From Citrobacter rodentium NBRC 105723 = DSM 16636 (lineage in GTDB: Bacteria; Pseudomonadota; Gammaproteobacteria; Enterobacterales; Enterobacteriaceae), in NCBI RefSeq assembly GCF_021278985.1, contig NZ_CP082833.1, positions 930,001 to 994,000 on the forward strand: a stretch of 64,000 nucleotides of DNA, read 5' to 3'. The translations under genes were made by a program, and so were the position numbers. Numbering within the stretch: the stretch's first letter is position 1; the number at the start of each line of letters is the position of its first letter. Below the pieces are notes generated by a model. The model was not told the DNA's origin. It saw nothing but the letters and a program-made list of their open reading frames with translations, and did no database searches. Positions 55,250 to 63,765 of the stretch are shown here, in pieces.

Positions 55250-56353
55250 TTATTTGGCGTCGGTCGCCGTACCGTTAGCATGCCAGTTGAACACGCCGAA
55301 CTCGAAGCCTTTCAGGTCACCCTTCTCATCCCAGGAGAGCGGACCCATGACCGTTTCGACGGAATTAGCTTTCAGGTACTTGGCGATTTCAGCCGGATCG
55401 TCCGACTGGTTCAGCCCCGCCTGCAATGACTGCAATGCTGCGTAGGTGGTCCAGACGAACGCGCCGCTTGGATCCTGTTTTTTGGCCTTAATCGCATCCA
55501 CGATCGGTTTGTTCGCCGGAACCTGATCGTAGTTCTTCGGCTTGGTCACCAGCAGACCTTCGGCGGAGTCACCGGCGATGTTAGACAGCGAGACGTTCGC
55601 CACCCCTTCCGGCCCCATAAACTGGGTTTTCAGACCCGCGGCGCGGGCCTGGCGCAGAATCTGCCCCATTTCCGGGTGATAGCCGCCGTAATAAACGAAG
55701 TCGATATTTTCTTTCTTCAGGCGCGCCACCAGCGTGGAGAAGTCTTTCTCGCCAGCGGTAATCCCGTCAAAGAACACCACATTGGCGTTGCCTTTTTTCA
55801 GCCCATCCTGCACCGCGCGCGCCAGACCTTCACCGTACTGCTGTTTGTCATGAACGATAGCGATGCGCTGCGGCTTCACTTTTTCCAGAATGTATTTCGC
55901 CGCGGTCGGCCCCTGGTCAGAGTCCAGACCGGTAGTGCGCAGCACCAGCTGGTAGCCACGCGCGGTCAGCTCCGGCGCGGTGGCTGCCGGAGTGATCATC
56001 AGGATGCCTTCATCTTCATAAATATCAGACGCAGGCTGGGTGGATGAAGAGCAAAGGTGGCCGATAACGTATTTAATGCCGTCGTTGATTACTTTGTTCG
56101 CTACCGCCACCGCCTGTTTCGGATCGCAGGCGTCGTCATATTTTACCGCCACCAGCTTATTACCCTTGATGCCGCCTTTGGCGTTAATATCGGCGATCGC
56201 CTGCTCCGCGCCGGTAAACTCCTGGTCGCCGTACTGCGCCACCGGGCCGGACATCGCGCCGACAACGGCGACTTTAATATCTTCTGCCAGCGCCTGGCTG
56301 CTCATTATTAAGGCGATACATCCTGCCAGTAACGCTTTACCCTTCATATTCAT
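55250..56353 (-). CDS. livJ: Leu/Ile/Val-binding protein LivJ
   Basis: A 367-aa periplasmic binding protein, paralogue of LivK (53241). The signal peptide ends near ALA-EDIKVAVV. The ATG at 56353 matches the K-12 start; a 9-codon extension to 56380 is unsupported. The conserved ACDPKQA and HLCSSSTQPASD segments are the disulfide-forming pair. Delivers branched-chain amino acids to LivHMGF. Confidence 0.97.
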   Translation of the reverse strand: MNMKGKALLAGCIALIMSSQALAEDIKVAVVGAMSGPVAQYGDQEFTGAEQAIADINAKGGIKGNKLVAVKYDDACDPKQAVAVANKVINDGIKYVIGHLCSSSTQPASDIYEDEGILMITPAATAPELTARGYQLVLRTTGLDSDQGPTAAKYILEKVKPQRIAIVHDKQQYGEGLARAVQDGLKKGNANVVFFDGITAGEKDFSTLVARLKKENIDFVYYGGYHPEMGQILRQARAAGLKTQFMGPEGVANVSLSNIAGDSAEGLLVTKPKNYDQVPANKPIVDAIKAKKQDPSGAFVWTTYAALQSLQAGLNQSDDPAEIAKYLKANSVETVMGPLSWDEKGDLKGFEFGVFNWHANGTATDAK

Positions 56354-56557
56354 CCTGAAGCTCCCCATTATCGTGGTCATTGCATTTGTTATGATGTTGT
56401 TTGTCAGCGCATTATTCTGTTATATAGAATCAGAAAAGCATATGATAGCTATTCCGACGGCTGCATTCCGCGCTTTTGCAGCACACTATGCTAAACATAC
56501 CGTTATTTACCAGGGTTTGAAAAGACAAAATTAAGGCTGATGTAACAGATTAGTGAC

Positions 56558-56588
56558 AAAAAAAACCGCGCCCTTACGCAAGGCGCGG
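56558..56588 (-). terminator. Rho-independent terminator downstream of the permease
   Basis: A stem ccgcgcc/ggcgcgg (56566-56572 and 56582-56588) is followed on the minus strand by a run of eight T. It would end the minus-strand permease transcript at 56606. Confidence 0.85.
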
Positions 56589-56605
56589 GGGAGTAAAACA
56601 ACGGA

Positions 56606-57808
56606 TTACCAGCCAGCCGGCAGGTAACCCAGCGCAGAAGCGATGGCATAAACGGCGCTGCACAGGTAAAGCAATACAATAAATCCCTGAATAGCAGGAT
56701 GGGTGATGAAAGCCGGGCAGGTCCAGCCAGGGGTCAGATCGCCACGCTGACGCGCGCCTTTCAGCATCAGGATGGGCATAATCGACAGGATCACCCCACT
56801 GAATACTCCGGCGAAATAGAGCGCATTAACAAACGACACCATGCCGCTGTAGGCAAGGATAAACGGCGGCACCGTCACTATCAGCAGTACCAGAAAACGT
56901 TTCAACAGCTGCGAATCATCGCCCAGGCGGAACTGATCGAAAATATTGGTCAGAAAGCTGCCGCCCAGCCCCCAGTACGAGGTCAGCATGGCGCACAGCG
57001 CAAATATGTTCGCGGAAAAGAATGCCCACTCGCCCAGCGCCTGCCCCCAGGAGATGGTCGCCACGTCGGTAATGTTATCCAGCCCGTTGAGGACGATAAC
57101 CGACATCGGCACCAGCGCCAGCAGGCTGAAGGTGATCCCCATCCCGACCATAATCGCCTTCGGCAGTTTTTCCGGCTTGTCGGCAAAGCCGCGCGCCATT
57201 TCCGGGACGATATATTGCGCCGAAAAGCAAAATGCCACCACGTTGAATACCGGCACCATATACAGCCCGTTACCGTCAAGCAGGTAGCTTAACTGGGTCG
57301 TCTCTTTCAGCATGGTGGCGACAATCAGCACGGCGATCATTACCACCATCCCGATACTGATAAATTTTTCACCGCGTCCGATGGCCTTCAGGCCGAGATA
57401 AAGCACGCCGGCCGCCGGGATAAAAAACAGCGCGCTACCGAGCGCTGGCGAAATCCCCAACAGTGAATGCAGCAGCTTGCCGCTACCGGTCATATAGGCA
57501 ATCAGCGCGCCAAACCGCCCGACGTAGCGGCGTGACAGGCCGCTTAGCTGCAAATGCTTACGGGTGCGCAGGGTCGATTCCGCGACATACAGCATGGTGA
57601 TGGTGGTCAGGCTGCCAACCAGCATCAGCCAGAACAACAGCGGCAGGAAGCCCGCTTTGCTGGAGGCGTAAGCGATGGATAACACGCCCGCGCCGATGTT
57701 GGTGCCGACGATCATCGATACGCCTTCAACAAAGCTCAGCGATTTAGCGGGTACAGCGGTACGCTCCCGACGCGTCAGCGCCGGAGAAAAGGTGGAGTTT
57801 TCAGACAT
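56606..57808 (-). CDS. HAAAP-family amino acid permease
   Basis: A 400-aa inner-membrane permease with about 11 hydrophobic segments. The N-terminal GVSMIVGTNIGAGVLSIAYA motif is the hallmark of the hydroxy/aromatic amino acid permease (HAAAP) family (TyrP, Mtr, TnaB relatives). The substrate is uncertain. It is followed at 140 nt by an aminotransferase and a divergent MocR regulator, so a gamma- or omega-amino acid such as GABA is possible (inference). Not in K-12 at this locus. Confidence 0.8.
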   Translation of the reverse strand: MSENSTFSPALTRRERTAVPAKSLSFVEGVSMIVGTNIGAGVLSIAYASSKAGFLPLLFWLMLVGSLTTITMLYVAESTLRTRKHLQLSGLSRRYVGRFGALIAYMTGSGKLLHSLLGISPALGSALFFIPAAGVLYLGLKAIGRGEKFISIGMVVMIAVLIVATMLKETTQLSYLLDGNGLYMVPVFNVVAFCFSAQYIVPEMARGFADKPEKLPKAIMVGMGITFSLLALVPMSVIVLNGLDNITDVATISWGQALGEWAFFSANIFALCAMLTSYWGLGGSFLTNIFDQFRLGDDSQLLKRFLVLLIVTVPPFILAYSGMVSFVNALYFAGVFSGVILSIMPILMLKGARQRGDLTPGWTCPAFITHPAIQGFIVLLYLCSAVYAIASALGYLPAGW

Positions 57809-57948
57809 AATATTTTCCGTTTTATTCCGGCGACAAACGCCGCCGGAAAAAAGGTGATATCAGGGTGATCAACCACTCACGCTGAACGGGAACAACTTAT
57901 TGTCGTAGAGGCTTCCCTGCCACTATCTACCTGTCCGGATCGGGCGCG

Positions 57949-59214
57949 TCAGCCCCGCAGCACGCGGGTCAGAATATCCAGCGCTTTGCTGAACTGCGCA
58001 TCCGGGATCGTTAACGGGTAGAGGAAACGAATAACGTTGCCATACACGCCGCAGCTCAACAGCAGCAGACCGTTTTCCTGCGCTTTACGCTGGATCTGGC
58101 GGGTAAAGTCAGCGGACGGTTTCCCGGTTTGCGGATCGTTAAATTCCACCGCCACCATCGATCCCAGCCCGCGGACGTCAGCAATCGCCGGGCAGTGTTC
58201 GCGCGCCTGATTCAGCACTTCTTTCAGGTGTTCGCCCAGCTGGTTCGCCCGCTGGCACAGCTGTTCTTCTTCGATGATATCCAGCACCGCATGCGCGGCG
58301 GCAACCGCCAGCGGATTACCGGCGTAGGTGCCGCCCAGACCACCCGGCGCAGGGGCATCCATGACCTCCGCCCGCCCGACCACGCCGGAGAGCGGGAAGC
58401 CGCCCGCCAGGCTTTTCGCCATCGTCATCAGGTCAGGCTTCACGTCGTAATGCTGCATTGCGAAGACTTTCCCGGTGCGGGCGAAGCCGGTCTGTACTTC
58501 ATCGGCGATCAGCAGAATGCCGTGGGTATCGCAAATCTTGCGCAGCGCCTGCATAAAGGCGGCAGGTGCGACGTTAAAACCGCCCTCGCCCTGAATCGGC
58601 TCCAGCACAATCGCTGCTACCTGATCGGCGGCGATATCGGCTTTGAAGATGCGTTCCAGGCTGTTGAGCGCCTCCTCAACGGTCACGCCGTGGGCCGCGT
58701 TCGGGTATACGGCGTGGTAAACCGAACCAGGGAACGGGCCAAAGCCTATTTTGTAAGGCGCCACTTTGCCGGTCAGCGCCATCGTCATAAAGGTACGGCC
58801 ATGAAAGCCGCCGCCGAAGGTGATTAAACCGGGACGGCCGGTGCTGGCGCGGGCGATCTTCACCGCGTTTTCTACCGCTTCCGCACCGGTGGTGAAGAAG
58901 GCGGTTTTTGCCGGACCGTCAATCGGCGCGATGGCGTTGATGCGCTCCGCCAGCGAAACGTAGCTCTCGTATGGAACAATCTGGTACGCAGTGTGGGTAA
59001 ACGCCTGCAGCTGTTGTTCTACCGCGGCCACAATCTTCGGATGGCGATGGCCGGTATTCAGCACCGCGATCCCGGCGGCAAAATCGATCACTTCATTACC
59101 TTCCACATCCCACAGCGTGGCGTTCTCGGCTTTCTCCACAAAGTAGTCGCACATCACACCTACACCACGGGGAGTCGCCTGCTGACGACGCTGATTCAGT
59201 TCTGAACTTTTCAC
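57949..59214 (-). CDS. PuuE-like 4-aminobutyrate aminotransferase
   Basis: A 421-aa class III PLP aminotransferase, very close in sequence to E. coli PuuE (GABA to succinate semialdehyde) and less so to GabT. The PLP lysine is K267 in TMAKSLAGGFPLSG; cofactor loops FFTTGAEAVENAVK and GILLIADEVQTGFARTG are intact. The start is the GTG at 59214, which gives the PuuE length of 421 aa, preceded by an aggag site; an ATG-led extension to 59265 adds 17 residues not seen in homologues. Divergent from the MocR regulator, 118 nt apart. Confidence 0.88.
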   Translation of the reverse strand: MKSSELNQRRQQATPRGVGVMCDYFVEKAENATLWDVEGNEVIDFAAGIAVLNTGHRHPKIVAAVEQQLQAFTHTAYQIVPYESYVSLAERINAIAPIDGPAKTAFFTTGAEAVENAVKIARASTGRPGLITFGGGFHGRTFMTMALTGKVAPYKIGFGPFPGSVYHAVYPNAAHGVTVEEALNSLERIFKADIAADQVAAIVLEPIQGEGGFNVAPAAFMQALRKICDTHGILLIADEVQTGFARTGKVFAMQHYDVKPDLMTMAKSLAGGFPLSGVVGRAEVMDAPAPGGLGGTYAGNPLAVAAAHAVLDIIEEEQLCQRANQLGEHLKEVLNQAREHCPAIADVRGLGSMVAVEFNDPQTGKPSADFTRQIQRKAQENGLLLLSCGVYGNVIRFLYPLTIPDAQFSKALDILTRVLRG

Positions 59215-59332
59215 CCTCGGATCTCCTGTTATGGATGTCACTTTATTGCAACAAATTCGAAACAATGTCGTTTATTTACACAGGTACTGGCCCTATAATC
59301 GAGTACCAATTATGAATATCTGAGGGATCCAA

Positions 59333-60826
59333 TTGCGGGCACTTGTGGGCGATCTCCTGCTGGTCAGGCTCCAGCAGGAACAGGATGAATTCCTGCATAA
59401 ACGGCTGTACAACGCGCTTCGGCGGTCAATTCTCGACGGCTCATTACCGCCGCACAGCCGCCTGCCAGCGTCGCGCGATCTCGCAGGCGAGCTTGGAATT
59501 TCAAGAAACACAATATTAACAACTTATGAACAACTACAGGCGGAAGGATATGTGGTTTCCCGGCGGGGAAGCGGAACATTCGTCGCGCAAACGGCCCCTG
59601 ACACCTTCTTAACGGCGGCAGGGGGCGCAGAAAACAGTATCGAGATTGAGCAGGCTTTTCCGGTTTCGCGGCGCGGTCGTTTTTTACTCGATCACGTCAG
59701 CGCCAGCCCGCGCCAGTGGGGGGCGTTTATTCCCGGCGTTCCCGACGTTAATGCCTTTCCGCATTTACTTTTCAGCAAGTTACAGGCGCGGATCGGCCGC
59801 CGACCGAAGCCGGAAAAACTGAGCTACAGCTGCAATGGCGGGACGCCGGAGCTGCAACATGCGCTAATCGATTACCTGCGGGTGGCGCGCGGCGTGCGCT
59901 GTCAGGCAGATCAAATCCTTATTACCGAGGGGATTCATCAGGCGATCGATCTGGTGACGCGAATGCTCGCCGATAACGGCGATATGGCATGGGTGGAGGA
60001 ACCGTCATACTGGGGTATTCGCCATGTGCTGGCGATGAACGATGTGCGGATAACGCCCGTGCCCGTTGATGCCAACGGCCTTGTGCCGCCTGAAAACGCG
60101 CAGGAAGCGCCGCGCCTGATCTTCGTTACGCCTTCACACCAATATCCGCTGGGCGCGGTAATGAGCCTTGAGCGGCGACAGCGGCTGCTGGCGCTCGTCA
60201 GACAGTACGGTAGCTGGATTGTGGAAGATGATTATGACAGCGAGTTTCGCTTTTCCGGGCAACCGATCCCGGCATTGCAGGGTCTGGTGGCCGATGCGCC
60301 GGTGGTCTATATCGGCACCTTCAGCAAGACGCTCTATCCGGGGCTGCGGCTGGGCTATCTGGTGCTGCCCCGTCCGCTGGCGAGCAAACTGAAAAGCGCC
60401 CACGCTGAGCTGTATCGCGGCGGACATTCACTGATTCAGATGGCGCTGGCAGAGTTTATTAACGGCGGTCACTATTCCGCGCATATCCGCCGTATGCGTC
60501 TGCTGTACAGCCGCCGTCGCGCCTTTCTGACGGAGCTGATTGAACGTCACTGCGGGCCGCAGGAGCTGTCGGATTTCAGCGATAACGCCGGGCTGCATTT
60601 GATTCTCAACCTGCCGGATGAGGTGGATGACGTCGCCGTCGCGGCCAGCGCCAACGCGCAAAATATTCTGGTGCGTCCGCTGTCGCGCTATTACCTGACC
60701 GCGCAACGTAAGAAAGGATTATTGATGGGGTTTGCCTGTCTGACCGAGGAACAGATGACGCCGGCTTTCGCCACGCTGCTGGCGTGCCTGCGTCAGCATT
60801 GTCCGCAGGTTCTGATCAATGCCTGA
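59333..60826 (+). CDS. MocR/GabR-type transcriptional regulator
   Basis: A 497-aa regulator with an N-terminal GntR-type winged-helix (FLHKRLYNALRRSILDGSLPPHSRLPASRDLAGELGISRNTI, about residues 20-65) fused to a type I aminotransferase-like domain. The PLP-binding lysine is K332 in GTFSKTLYPGLRLGYLV. The start is the TTG at 59333 after a gaggga site; a GTG at 59345 is an alternative. MocR regulators sense PLP or aminated substrates and usually control the divergent neighbour, here the PuuE-like aminotransferase and permease. Confidence 0.88.
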   Translation: MRALVGDLLLVRLQQEQDEFLHKRLYNALRRSILDGSLPPHSRLPASRDLAGELGISRNTILTTYEQLQAEGYVVSRRGSGTFVAQTAPDTFLTAAGGAENSIEIEQAFPVSRRGRFLLDHVSASPRQWGAFIPGVPDVNAFPHLLFSKLQARIGRRPKPEKLSYSCNGGTPELQHALIDYLRVARGVRCQADQILITEGIHQAIDLVTRMLADNGDMAWVEEPSYWGIRHVLAMNDVRITPVPVDANGLVPPENAQEAPRLIFVTPSHQYPLGAVMSLERRQRLLALVRQYGSWIVEDDYDSEFRFSGQPIPALQGLVADAPVVYIGTFSKTLYPGLRLGYLVLPRPLASKLKSAHAELYRGGHSLIQMALAEFINGGHYSAHIRRMRLLYSRRRAFLTELIERHCGPQELSDFSDNAGLHLILNLPDEVDDVAVAASANAQNILVRPLSRYYLTAQRKKGLLMGFACLTEEQMTPAFATLLACLRQHCPQVLINA

Positions 60827-60831
60827 TTTTG

Positions 60832-60866
60832 CCGGATGGCGGCGCAAGCGCCTTATCCGGCCTACA
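60832..60866. repeat. REP unit downstream of the MocR gene
   Basis: A single REP palindrome (gccggatggcggcgcaagcg with the ccttatccggcctac arm) between the convergent ends of the regulator and rpoH. Confidence 0.8.
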
Positions 60867-60885
60867 TTGCTGCATCGCGTAAAGC

Positions 60886-60915
60886 AAAACGCCCCAACGG
60901 ATGTCGGGGCGTTTT
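60886..60915 (-). terminator. rpoH Rho-independent terminator
   Basis: A stem aaaacgcccc/ggggcgtttt with an aacggatgtc loop. On the minus strand it ends in a T-run, as expected for the end of the rpoH transcript. Confidence 0.88.
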
Positions 60916-60932
60916 CGTAAGCGCTTGCGGCG

Positions 60933-61787
60933 TTATGCTTCGATAGCGGCGCGCAGTTTTTTCATCGCGTTCTTTTCAAGCTGGCGAACCCGCTCGGCGG
61001 AGACGCCATAGCGGTCGGCCAGTTCCTGCAGGGTGGACTTGTTGTCTTCGTCCAGCCAGCGGGCGCGGATGATCGCCTGGCTACGCTCGTCAAGGCCTTC
61101 CATCGCATGAGTCAGCTTACTGGCGGCCTGATCTTCCCAGTTGTCCTCTTCAATGCCATCGGCAAAGTTAGAGGTTTTATCCTGCAGATACAGTACCGGC
61201 GCCATCGGCTGGCTATCGGACTCGTCGTCCGGGGACATGTCAAAGGTCATGTCCTGCGCCGCCATACGGGATTCCATCTCACGCACGTCTTTGCTGGAAA
61301 CACCCAGCTCGCGGGCCACCATTTCCACTTCATCCTGATTAAACCAGCCCAGACGCTGCTTGGTTTTACGCAGGTTAAAGAACAGCTTACGCTGCGCTTT
61401 GGTGGTCGCGACCTTCACGATACGCCAGTTACGCAGTACGTATTCGTGGATCTCAGCTTTGATCCAGTGCACGGCGAAGGAGACCAGGCGCACGCCCACT
61501 TCCGGGTTGAAGCGGCGCACGGCTTTCATCAGGCCGATGTTGCCTTCCTGAATCAAATCCGCCTGCGGCAGGCCATAGCCCGCGTAGTTACGAGCAATAT
61601 GAACAACAAAGCGCAGGTGAGACAGGATCAGCGTCTTAGCTGCTTCCAGATCGCCCTGGTAATGCAGCCTTTCAGCCAGCGCCCGCTCTTCGTCAGCCGA
61701 CAACATCGGCCACGCGTTCGCAGCCCGGATGTAAGACTCCAGGTTACCAACAGGGGCTAAAGCTAAATTTTGCATTTCTTTGGTCAT
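60933..61787 (-). CDS. rpoH: Heat-shock sigma factor RpoH (sigma-32)
   Basis: A 284-aa sigma-70-family factor that directs RNA polymerase to heat-shock promoters. Region 2 includes DLIQEGNIGLMKAVRRFNPEVGVRLVSFAVHWIKAEIHEYVLRNWR, the RpoH box (QRKLFFNLRK) follows, and the region 4 HTH ends in SAERVRQLEKNAMKKLRAAI. The length equals that of K-12. Known control is by an RNA thermometer in the 5-prime coding part, by DnaK/DnaJ, GroEL and FtsH, and by multiple promoters (see 61890-62034). Confidence 0.98.
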   Translation of the reverse strand: MTKEMQNLALAPVGNLESYIRAANAWPMLSADEERALAERLHYQGDLEAAKTLILSHLRFVVHIARNYAGYGLPQADLIQEGNIGLMKAVRRFNPEVGVRLVSFAVHWIKAEIHEYVLRNWRIVKVATTKAQRKLFFNLRKTKQRLGWFNQDEVEMVARELGVSSKDVREMESRMAAQDMTFDMSPDDESDSQPMAPVLYLQDKTSNFADGIEEDNWEDQAASKLTHAMEGLDERSQAIIRARWLDEDNKSTLQELADRYGVSAERVRQLEKNAMKKLRAAIEA

Positions 61788-61889
61788 TCAAATCCTCTCA
61801 ATTTTTATCGTCCGGCACGACGGCGAAAGATATATCAGCAACAAGCATGCCAGCGTTAATGAGCAACGAGAATATCATTCACTCTTTTA

Positions 61890-61917
61890 TCAGACAGTGA
61901 TTTTATCCACAAGTTCC
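61890..61917 (-). promoter_or_regulatory. rpoH sigma-E promoter with DnaA box
   Basis: On the minus strand, GGAACTT (61911-61917) and TCTGA (61890-61894) with about 16 nt between them match the sigma-E promoter (K-12 P3). A perfect DnaA box ttatccaca lies at 61903-61911, in the spacer. DnaA is known to repress such rpoH promoters in E. coli. Confidence 0.8.
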
Positions 61918-61990
61918 ATGCAACGTTGTGTATAATTTGCGCACAAAATGTGACATGAAGATGAAAAGCGAGGGAAGAGACAACGGAGGC

Positions 61991-62034
61991 TCTTTCCCTG
62001 CGAACGGAAATCCATTGCAGGGAAAGATTATACC
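61991..62034 (-). promoter_or_regulatory. rpoH upstream hairpin and upstream promoter
   Basis: A perfect 11-nt inverted repeat tctttccctgc/gcagggaaaga (61991-62001 and 62017-62027) lies in the ftsX-rpoH gap. A -10-like TATAAT (minus strand, 62027-62032) at its edge is probably an upstream rpoH promoter (P1-type), so the hairpin would form at the 5-prime end of that mRNA. It may also serve as the ftsX 3-prime end. Confidence 0.55.
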
Positions 62035-62043
62035 ACGATTTTA

Positions 62044-63102
62044 TTAATCGGGAGTAAAGTGACGTAAATGTTGCACCGTGGCCAACCACGCCGCCACCCA
62101 GCCGATCATCGAGCAGACCAGCAGCAACAGCAGGCACTCATCAAACGATAAACCATTGAGTTCAAACTTCGTTCCGAACACCTGCGCCACGTCGGTCACC
62201 GCCGACGACAGCCGCATTACCAGAATTTCAGACAAAATCAACGACAGAAACGCGCCGGAAAAACCTAGCAGCGCGCCGCCGTAGAGGAACGGACGCAGGA
62301 TAAAGCCATCCGTCGCGCCAATCAGCTTTTGCACGTTAATGGTATCGCGACGGGCAAAGATGCTCAGGCGCACGCTGTTGCCGATCACCAGGAACACCGC
62401 CGCCACCATCAGCACGCCAATCATCGCCGACACGCGGCCCACCAGCCCGGTCAGCGCCGCCAGCCGGGCAAACCAGCTGTCGTCCATCCGCACTTCGTCA
62501 ATGCCGTTAATCTGCGTAATGCGATCGCGCAGGGTATTGAGCGCCTCGGTCCCCTGGAAGTCGATCTTCGGCACCACCACCGCCACCGCCGGCAGCGGGT
62601 TCTCCTCCAGCATATCCAGCGCGCCGCCGAAACCGGACCAGTTGCGGAATTCACCCAGAGCGTCTTCACGCGACAGGTAATTCACTTTGTCCACGCCCTG
62701 CTCGGCCTGAAGCTGCGCCACTACCCCTGCCGCCGCATCGTCATCCAGCGTTTTTTGCAGATAAACGGTGATTTGCGGAGAGGGATAGTACTGCGTCGCC
62801 GCCTGGTTAACGTTCTTGTACACCATGTAGCAAACGCTTGGCAGCGTCAGGGAGATGGCAATAACCATCACCGTTAAAAAGGTCGCCAGCGGTTTGCTTT
62901 TCAGATCCTGCAACGCCCCCTGGAAGGCATAACGCACCTGCTCGTTAAAAACGTTAGTTTTCCGCGAGTTGGGCTTTGGCGACGGCTTCGCCCGTTTCGG
63001 CGCGTTGCGGCCGCCGTCGCCTGACGAACCGCCAGAGCGACGCAGGCGATCCAGTCGCCCGCCAAACTGCCGGATATGATTCATTGCATCGCGCTTATTC
63101 AT
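62044..63102 (-). CDS. ftsX: Cell division ABC permease subunit FtsX
   Basis: A 352-aa divisome membrane protein with four predicted membrane helices and a large periplasmic loop that activates EnvC and, through it, the AmiA/AmiB amidases. The ATG at 63102 (MNKRDAMNHIRQ) matches K-12; a 9-residue extension to 63129 is not supported. Overlaps the ftsE stop by 8 nt. Confidence 0.97.
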   Translation of the reverse strand: MNKRDAMNHIRQFGGRLDRLRRSGGSSGDGGRNAPKRAKPSPKPNSRKTNVFNEQVRYAFQGALQDLKSKPLATFLTVMVIAISLTLPSVCYMVYKNVNQAATQYYPSPQITVYLQKTLDDDAAAGVVAQLQAEQGVDKVNYLSREDALGEFRNWSGFGGALDMLEENPLPAVAVVVPKIDFQGTEALNTLRDRITQINGIDEVRMDDSWFARLAALTGLVGRVSAMIGVLMVAAVFLVIGNSVRLSIFARRDTINVQKLIGATDGFILRPFLYGGALLGFSGAFLSLILSEILVMRLSSAVTDVAQVFGTKFELNGLSFDECLLLLLVCSMIGWVAAWLATVQHLRHFTPD

Positions 63103-63763
63103 AGGCCACGCCTCCATGCAGGTGTCCATCGCTCAGCACCAGCTGGCGATAAGAACGGCGGGAAATCAGCCCGATGTCGTGCGTCGCCATCAGTACGGTG
63201 ACGCCCACGCGGTTAAATTCTTCAAACAGACGCAGGATCCCTTCCGACAGCGCGTCGTCCAGGTTACCGGTCGGTTCATCCGCCAGCAGGACCGCCGGTT
63301 TATTTACCACCGCCCGGGCGATGCCCACGCGCTGCTGTTCACCGCCGGAGAGTTGAATAGGAAAGTTTTTCGCTTTGTCCAGCAGCCCGACCTTATCCAG
63401 CGCCGCCGACACCCGGCGGCGAATGTCGTCACCGCTGGCGCCCGCGATAATCAGCGGGATCGCCACGTTGTCGTAGACGGTGCGGTCCATCAGCAGATGG
63501 TGATCCTGGAAAATCATGCCGATCTGCCGACGCAGAAACGGCACTTCGCGATTCTTCAATCGGGTAATGTCGTGCCCGCTGAAGATAATTTTCCCGGCGC
63601 TCGGCCGCTCAATCCCACAGATAAGCTTCAGCAGGGTACTTTTCCCCGCGCCTGAGTGGCCGGTCAGAAACGCCATCTCGCCCGGCTGCATATGGAACGT
63701 GACGCCCTGCAGCGCTTGTCTCCCACCGAGATAGGCCTTGCTGACATGTTCAAAGCGAATCAT
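63095..63763 (-). CDS. ftsE: Cell division ABC ATPase FtsE
   Basis: A 222-aa ABC ATPase. Walker A is GHSGAGKST, signature LSGGEQQRVGIARA, Walker B VLLADEPTGNLD and the switch His is in MATHDIG. Works with FtsX in septal peptidoglycan hydrolysis control. Follows ftsY closely, as in ftsYEX. Confidence 0.97.
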   Translation of the reverse strand: MIRFEHVSKAYLGGRQALQGVTFHMQPGEMAFLTGHSGAGKSTLLKLICGIERPSAGKIIFSGHDITRLKNREVPFLRRQIGMIFQDHHLLMDRTVYDNVAIPLIIAGASGDDIRRRVSAALDKVGLLDKAKNFPIQLSGGEQQRVGIARAVVNKPAVLLADEPTGNLDDALSEGILRLFEEFNRVGVTVLMATHDIGLISRRSYRQLVLSDGHLHGGVAYE

Positions 63764-63765
63764 TG

